A stretch of DNA of 64,000 bases, from NCBI GenBank assembly GCA_023238725.1, contig CM041550.1, positions 3,235,544 through 3,299,543 of the forward strand, read 5' to 3'. The notes under the pieces are model-generated. The model saw only the letters and a list, made by a program, of their open reading frames with translations. It was not told the origin of the DNA and made no database searches. The translations under genes were made by a program, and so were the position numbers. The stretch comes from Scortum barcoo (lineage: Eukaryota; Chordata; Actinopteri; Centrarchiformes; Terapontidae). Below, piece after piece: positions 59,480 through 64,000 of this stretch. How positions within the stretch are numbered: the stretch's first letter is position 1; every line of letters starts with the position of its first letter.

Positions 59480-60930
59480 CCTCTCATCTGAGAATGTGGT
59501 GTGGCTGAAAAAAAAACCCTCCGGAGCACAAGGATGCCGGAATTTGAAAATTACGCACATGTGACGCGCAGAAAAAGGACGCGGGTGTTATCTGTGCGGA
59601 CGCGTGCCACAGAGGCTGAGGCGCGCGTAAAAACCACGTCTGGCCTTGGAGGACGCAGGTGGACCCGGTCTGAGACCGTGAGAGGGGTGAAGGGGGGGGC
59701 TCAGACAGGCTAAATTACAGCTGGTGTCAGTGCAAACCAAACATTTCTTCTTCATGATGCTTATTAAGAGATGTTTGACTTTTACATCACCACCATAAAT
59801 ACATTTGGCCACCTTACTATCTCCATGTCACACCGTGTCAGCTCTCTATACCTTTATGATGCTGCTCCTCCGGGGGGCCGCCTTCACAGAGTCCAGCAGG
59901 ATGGTGTCGGTGTCCTGGCCGGGGAGGATGACCCCGCTGCGCCGGCCCCGGGACGCCCTGGGCGGGATGAAGTCCGGCGCTCCGTCGCTGCACAACCCGT
60001 CTCCAAATCCATCCCGCTCAGACATGTCGGTGAGAGGGAGAGGCTCTTTGAATCACCAAGCAGGGGGGTGGAAAAAATAATCAACCCGAGTAAAGTTTGC
60101 TGTGAGTGAATTCCATTTAAAGCAGAAAGCTCCGGCAGGCTGGAGGAGAACTGATCACCCCAGTGTGGTTAATTATGAGCAGATTCTCCCCGAGGCGCGC
60201 CGAGCTCACAGACCATGGTCCACCAAAGCAGCCTCTGCTCACAATCAAAGCATCACACGCAGCTTTCAGGGTGGACTCGGAGGAAAACTGGACCTGTGCG
60301 CTCCCCGGATGCGCGCAACAAGTCCTCGCCGTGCCCGGGTCCTCCTGCTCGGTCAGCGCGCACAGAAAAGCTTCGGAGCGCGGCGAGAGGAAGGATGAAG
60401 GGAGGTGAAGGAGAGAAACGTGTGAGGAGAATCCAGCGTTTTCAGGGGGGGCTTCAAGGCTATCCAAAACCCTGCTTCTCCTCCTCCTCTGTCCCCAAAA
60501 CACATCGATGTCAAAGTGCACAGAGTAGCCAAGTTTCGCTGCGTTTGGCGTCAAGTGAGCAGAAGATCCGCGCGTCCGGCAGCGGCGCGGCGCTCTGACC
60601 AAACACGGACACCGCGGCCGTCCCGATCCTTCTCACACCAACAACAGCCGACTTTTGACGAGAATAGGGAACACAATTGACAGTCGCACCGCCTCTAAAG
60701 CCCCGCCACCCCTCCCTTCATCCTCCCACCGAGCTCCTCCCACACGCCGCCCGAAAGCTGAGTGACGCGCGGCGCCGCCAATGCGCGCGGCGGCTCGGAG
60801 ATTTGGAGGCAGCCGGAGGAGCTGATAGGTGGAGGGCCGAGCCGGAGAGAGCCTCCTCATCACTTCATACCACCGGGGAGCAGGCACTGGGAGCGCTGGG
60901 AGCCCTGCTGGGGGAGGAAGGAACAAAATA
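59480..60930 (-). promoter_or_regulatory. CpG-rich promoter, 5' leader and first-exon region of the plcl1-like gene
   Basis: This is the most CpG-dense stretch of the window; elsewhere the DNA is AT-rich and CpG-poor. It covers coding exon 1 and extends about 900 bp upstream of the ATG. No TATA box is obvious on the minus strand. GC-rich motifs and an NRF1-like CAATGCGCGCGG at about 60779-60790 fit a dispersed CpG-island promoter. The transcription start cannot be placed exactly; 60400-60850 is my estimate. A 161-codon frame on the same strand (60117-60602) lies in the putative leader and has no recognisable homology. Boundaries are by eye. Confidence 0.7.
59852..60025 (-). CDS. plcl1: plcl1-like coding exon 1: N-terminal tail (residues 1-58)
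   Basis: The ATG is at 60025-60023. The reading frame upstream hits a TGA at 60055-60053 with no other ATG between, so this start is well fixed (G at -3). The peptide begins MSERDGFGDG, continues through a GRRSGVILPG stretch and ends KAAPRRSSIIK, then a GT donor (AAG|GTATAG). Human PLCL1 also has RRSGV and ends its first exon with PRRSSIIK. The tail has no membrane segment or signal peptide. RRSS is a plausible basophilic-kinase site (inference). The human PLCL1 tail is longer, so this one is short for the family. It lies inside a CpG-rich block and is followed by a 52.7-kb intron. Confidence 0.9.
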
Positions 60931-61014
60931 AACCGCAGGAGACAGAAACTGGATGATTTTTAATCAAAGACGTTTTCATCATTTCGTCTTAAAAATGATA
61001 AGAAATGAAGCAGA

Positions 61015-61246
61015 GACAACCGATTAATTGATGGACACGAATAATAATTGATTACATGATTATAGATGAATCAATTAATTCAGTTTTCCAGCAAAAATGT
61101 TAAAAGTTTTCATGATTCAAGCATCTCACATGTGAAGATTTGCCAATTTTTTTTGTCTCATGTCACAGTAAAATGAAAAATCCTCATATTTGAGACATAT
61201 TACAGACTGACATTTAATCAATAATGAAAATAATTGTTGCAGCCCT
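61015..61246 (-). repeat. AGGGCTGCAA-family repeat copy, minus sense
   Basis: Ends with AATAATTGTTGCAGCCCT on the plus strand, the reverse of AGGGCTGCAACAATTATT, and carries AAATCCTCATATTTGAGAC inside. The other end has CAACCGATTAATTGATGGAC. Confidence 0.6.
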
Positions 61247-62224
61247 CATATGAAGCAAAAACAACCTAATTGAAAGTCATATCTTGAATAAAAGTGACGC
61301 ACACAGCATCATGGGGACATGCACAAACCCTCCATAGAAACATGGACGAGCATCAGAGCTTCCTCAGGTCTGACATCAGGTGTTTTGCTGCCCTCTCTGG
61401 TTGGAAGTTTCCAGCCTGTTTCACCTCTGAACCACATGCAGCATCACTGATGTGTTCAGAAATCAAACACTCCCAGCAGTGACGTCATCAGGTACACGAG
61501 TTCACGTCCACGTCAGCGCGTCGAAAGGACGACAGAGTCTTTAAATGAAGAAAAAGCATCACCTTTTATTTTCAAATGCTTTTATTCAAGCATCTGGATC
61601 CAGTCTTTATCTGGATCCAGGACGCTCACTCCTGACCTTTGACCTCCTCTTATTGTCCAGCTGGAGTTGGTTCAGGAAGGCAGACTGGTAAAGATCGGTC
61701 GGCTGCGTGGAGGTGTAATAAAAGTTCTGATAAATTATTCATCGCTGTGGCAAAATTGCCTTTTCTCTCTCTCTCTGGGGCCGCTCCCAGAGAGGTCAGA
61801 GGTCACGGCCGGGGCTGGCAGGGATTTAGTGTGACGCTCAAGAACACCTCTCACCTCACCGCGAACACAGTCAGGTGGTTGTCCTGCTGCCACGTGGAGC
61901 CATTGTGGAGACGCTTAGAAGGGATGATTTCACAGCCTGAGCTGGTTTAAACAAAACTAAAAAATCTTACTGCGAATGAGCGTCCATTAAAACAAGTTTG
62001 CACAAGAGGAGAGAAGTTAAAAAATGAATCTAAAAAACTGTTGATGCTCCAAATTGTTTAAAAAATAACTGTAAAATGTGAAAATCAACAGTTTCAGCAT
62101 CACTTTAATGAAGCTACAGTTATACAGATGTTTGAGGCTGCACTAATTTGTGCTTTGAGCTAAATACTATCAGAATATTAACACAGTGTACATGTACTGT
62201 TCATTTAGTCATGAACACAATGAA

Positions 62225-62320
62225 AATTTGACATTTTGATGACACTGGATGAAAAGTTAGGGGACCTCCGAGTCAATCCAGCCAATAGTCATTGAGATAT
62301 TAAATATACTGAAGTGTCAA
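62225..62320 (+). repeat. Fish repeat fragment (same family as 24330)
   Basis: AAAAGTTAGGGGACCTCCGA and GTCAATCCAGCCAATAGTCA then TTGAGATATTAAATATACTG. Confidence 0.5.
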
Positions 62321-62546
62321 ATCTACAGAAATACTCATCCCCATTTGAAAATAATAGACTTTTGTCCCCGAAGGCCCCAAAGAGACGAAGGCATTTGAAA
62401 AAGCACGCGTCTTAAATCCCAGATGAACTTGGAGCACTCTTTTCATAAAGTGGAAACACTTTGAAGGCGGGTGAGACTTAAACTCCCTTCAAAATCCCCT
62501 GAATTATTTTCTGAAGGTGTTCCCGACCGAGCAGATACGAGGGCGG

Positions 62547-62547
<1 letters not shown>

Positions 62548-62579
<32 letters not shown>
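62548..62579. repeat. (GT)16 microsatellite
   Basis: Pure GT run upstream of the gene. Confidence 0.97.
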
Positions 62580-62580
<1 letters not shown>

Positions 62581-63057
62581 ACCTTGAGCCACACAGCTGT
62601 GGAATGTGGTCAGCCGGTGAGGCCTTATTAGTGCGTGAAGCTCAGCGGTCGCACCTCTCCGTCAGTATTTGTGGAGCCGGCTTTCATTCGCAGAAAGAAA
62701 GAAGGAATTTCTCATGTTTGTATTTCTCATATTGATAGAAAAGCCGAGAATAGAAAGTGAAGACTCGGCGTCAGAACAGTTTTTACTACCTGTTGCAGCA
62801 CACAGACTGACTGTAAATACTTTTGCAAATATGATGTATGTATATAAATTGATTTTGTGTTTTTGGGGGCTTTTTGAGAAGATCAATCGATGTACAGTAA
62901 ACATGAAGCTTAATTTAGCAAGATTACAAACAGCTGGCTTCATCTTGGCTCAAGGTTGACAGCACCTCTAAAGATTTGTCCTTTTTACACTTTGGTTTCC
63001 TCCAGATTGAACAAATTAAAAATGTCGTTTTAAATCAGAAAGTTGAAGGTGGAGTTT

Positions 63058-63185
63058 GTTGTCCTTTGCACAGAGCCAGGCTAGCTGTTTCCCTTTGTTT
63101 CCAGTAATTGTGCTAAGCTAAGCTAACTACTGCTGCAGTGACTTCATATTTAGCATCCAGACATTAAAGTGGCGTTGACTCTTCA
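63058..63185 (+). repeat. Fish repeat fragment (CAGAGCCAGGCTAGCTGTTT)
   Basis: CACAGAGCCAGGCTAGCTG, TTCCCTTTGTTTCCAG, TGTGCTAAGCTAAGCTAACT and CTTCATATTTAGCATCCAGA: order known from a very common percomorph repeat (recalled). Reverse partner at 46640. Confidence 0.65.
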
Positions 63186-64000
63186 GACATAAGTCCATAT
63201 ATTCTGTGTGTCACTTTATAACTGTCCTTTTGTTTCATTAAAGTTTGTAATTGATTACTATCATCATTATACAAATGAAATAAAAAAAAAAAACTATTTG
63301 GCTGCATATTTGTGTTGCTGTGTGTTCATGTATGATATCATTTCCTGGAGAAGTTCCAACAGGTCATATTGGTGTAGATTTTACCTTGGGGGGGGGCATG
63401 AAATCTCCTCCTGTTTCTAATAGTATGAACAGGACCCAGAACTTTACATCTGTTCGATTGAATTAAGGCCCTGAGACTCCAATTGGCCAATTCAAGAAAA
63501 CGAGCTCAGCTTTATTACCCTGTGAGTGCTGATGAGCTGACGTGTTGTCGAGGCCACGTTGACAGGTCGTCCTCACATCCCTTCCTGGTAAGAGGCCATG
63601 GTTTGATCACATTATCCTGCTTAAGATGTGACAGACTGTATTTATTTCACCATAATTTCAACGACAAGATGAGACACCTGCAGACACCGTTAACTCTCAC
63701 AGATGTCGGTTTAGTGAAATAAAAACTGATATTTCATGCAATAGTAGATCTGTGTAGACCTGTGTGTTAATGTCGGCCTGTATCCTTTAACGACAATGAT
63801 AAAGTTGCCTCTGTTTGAACTGGAGATCCATTCAGCTTCCTGTTTATTTCTTAAAGAATGTGAGTTTTTATTCGCAGCTTATCGCTGACATTTAAATGCC
63901 AGTTCACTCACTCGGCCCCGCTGCCAAATGACAAAAGGTTTTCAGACCGAGGTGACAGTTAAATGAAAAGAGATGCATAAAAGAGGACAAAATAAGAACA

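Larger units (their letters stand above)
7115..59851 (-). other. Intron 1, 52,737 bp
   Basis: Joins coding exon 1 (AAG|GTATAG) to exon 2 (TTTTCCCAG|GAT) in phase 0. A long first intron is also seen in mammalian PLCL genes. It holds microsatellites, transposon remnants and candidate regulatory stretches, itemised below. I recognise no nested protein-coding gene, tRNA or other RNA gene in it on either strand. Confidence 0.88.
2106..60025 (-). other. plcl1: Gene span: PLC-related inactive protein (PLCL1-like), 3' incomplete
   Basis: Seven coding exons with GT-AG introns join in phase into 842 codons on the minus strand. Introns 1-4, 6 and 7 are phase 0; intron 5 is phase 2. Lengths are 174, 75, 291, 294, 392, 1123 and 177 bp. 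The domain order (tail, PP1 motif, PH, EF, X, Y, C2) is that of PRIP/PLCL proteins, inositol-phosphate-binding scaffolds that act in the cytoplasm and at membranes, tether PP1/PP2A and affect GABA-A receptor trafficking (family knowledge, mammalian PRIP). PH residues such as CELKKIRPNSR and TLDTDL resemble PLCL1 more than PLCL2. The X/Y region is divergent, so a teleost-specific paralog of PLCL1 is possible and the symbol is provisional. Human PLCL1 is about 1,095 residues, so the end of C2 and the C-terminus lie outside the window. Confidence 0.9.
60935..64000. other. Upstream flank of the plcl1-like gene
   Basis: No gene seen on either strand. Repeats at 61015-61246, 62225-62320, 62548-62579 and 63058-63185 are listed apart. 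A palindromic CTGGATCCAG pair lies near 61594-61620. A G run is at about 63389-63396. If an upstream gene exists it is outside the window. Confidence 0.55.

Noticed and set aside
7115..59851. A nested, previously undescribed gene system in the intron
   Set aside because: All longer frames trace to microsatellites, purine tracts or transposons; nothing suggests a multi-gene system.
60117..60602. 161-codon minus frame as a separate gene
   Set aside because: Lies in the CpG-rich leader, GC-driven openness, no homology; kept only as a possible uORF observation.
880..62579. tRNA, rRNA, snRNA or microRNA genes
   Set aside because: No tRNA B-box or anticodon arm pattern and no known small-RNA sequence recognised by eye; hairpin-based miRNA prediction needs computation.

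Overview
The window is vertebrate nuclear DNA, almost certainly from a teleost fish, probably a percomorph. Reasons: GT-AG introns, a CpG-rich promoter, very many (CA)n/(GT)n microsatellites, and dispersed repeats typical of bony fish (an L1/Tx1-type LINE, LINE 3' tails, a solo LTR, MITE-like elements). There is no sign of prokaryotic or viral organisation.

One protein-coding gene can be supported, and it fills nearly the whole window on the minus strand. It encodes a phospholipase C-related, catalytically inactive protein (PRIP/PLCL family), closest by eye to PLCL1. Seven coding exons were placed by reading splice sites and phases: 59852-60025, 7040-7114, 6672-6962, 6281-6574, 4431-4822, 2380-3502 and 2106-2282. 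They join in one open frame of 842 codons: N-terminal tail, PP1-docking motif, PH domain, degenerate EF hands, X box, X/Y linker, Y box and the start of C2. The rest of C2 and the C-terminal region, roughly 230-250 residues by comparison with human PLCL1, should lie beyond position 1. The window therefore holds a 3'-incomplete gene.

Layout: 1-7114 carries the clustered body exons. 7115-59851 is one 52.7-kb first intron. 59500-60900 is the CpG-rich promoter, 5' leader and first coding exon. 60900-64000 is upstream flank with repeats and no recognisable gene. The intron holds microsatellites, a polypurine tract (17.1-17.8 kb), LINE 3' tails (20.4, 22.2, 24.8 and 33.2 kb), a solo LTR with a 5-bp target duplication (36.67-37.05 kb), an internally deleted L1 remnant (51.8-53.65 kb), scattered MITE-like copies, and a few repeat-free stretches dense in homeodomain, POU or nuclear-receptor-like motifs that could be enhancers.

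The main biological point is how far the PLC active site has eroded. The X-box signature HNTY reads YRSY, further catalytic and calcium-ligand positions are lost, and an 11-histidine run sits near the second catalytic histidine. The N-terminal PP1-docking motif and PH domain remain well conserved, which fits a pure scaffold. I found no undescribed multi-gene system. The remaining items of interest are regulatory candidates and transposon structures.
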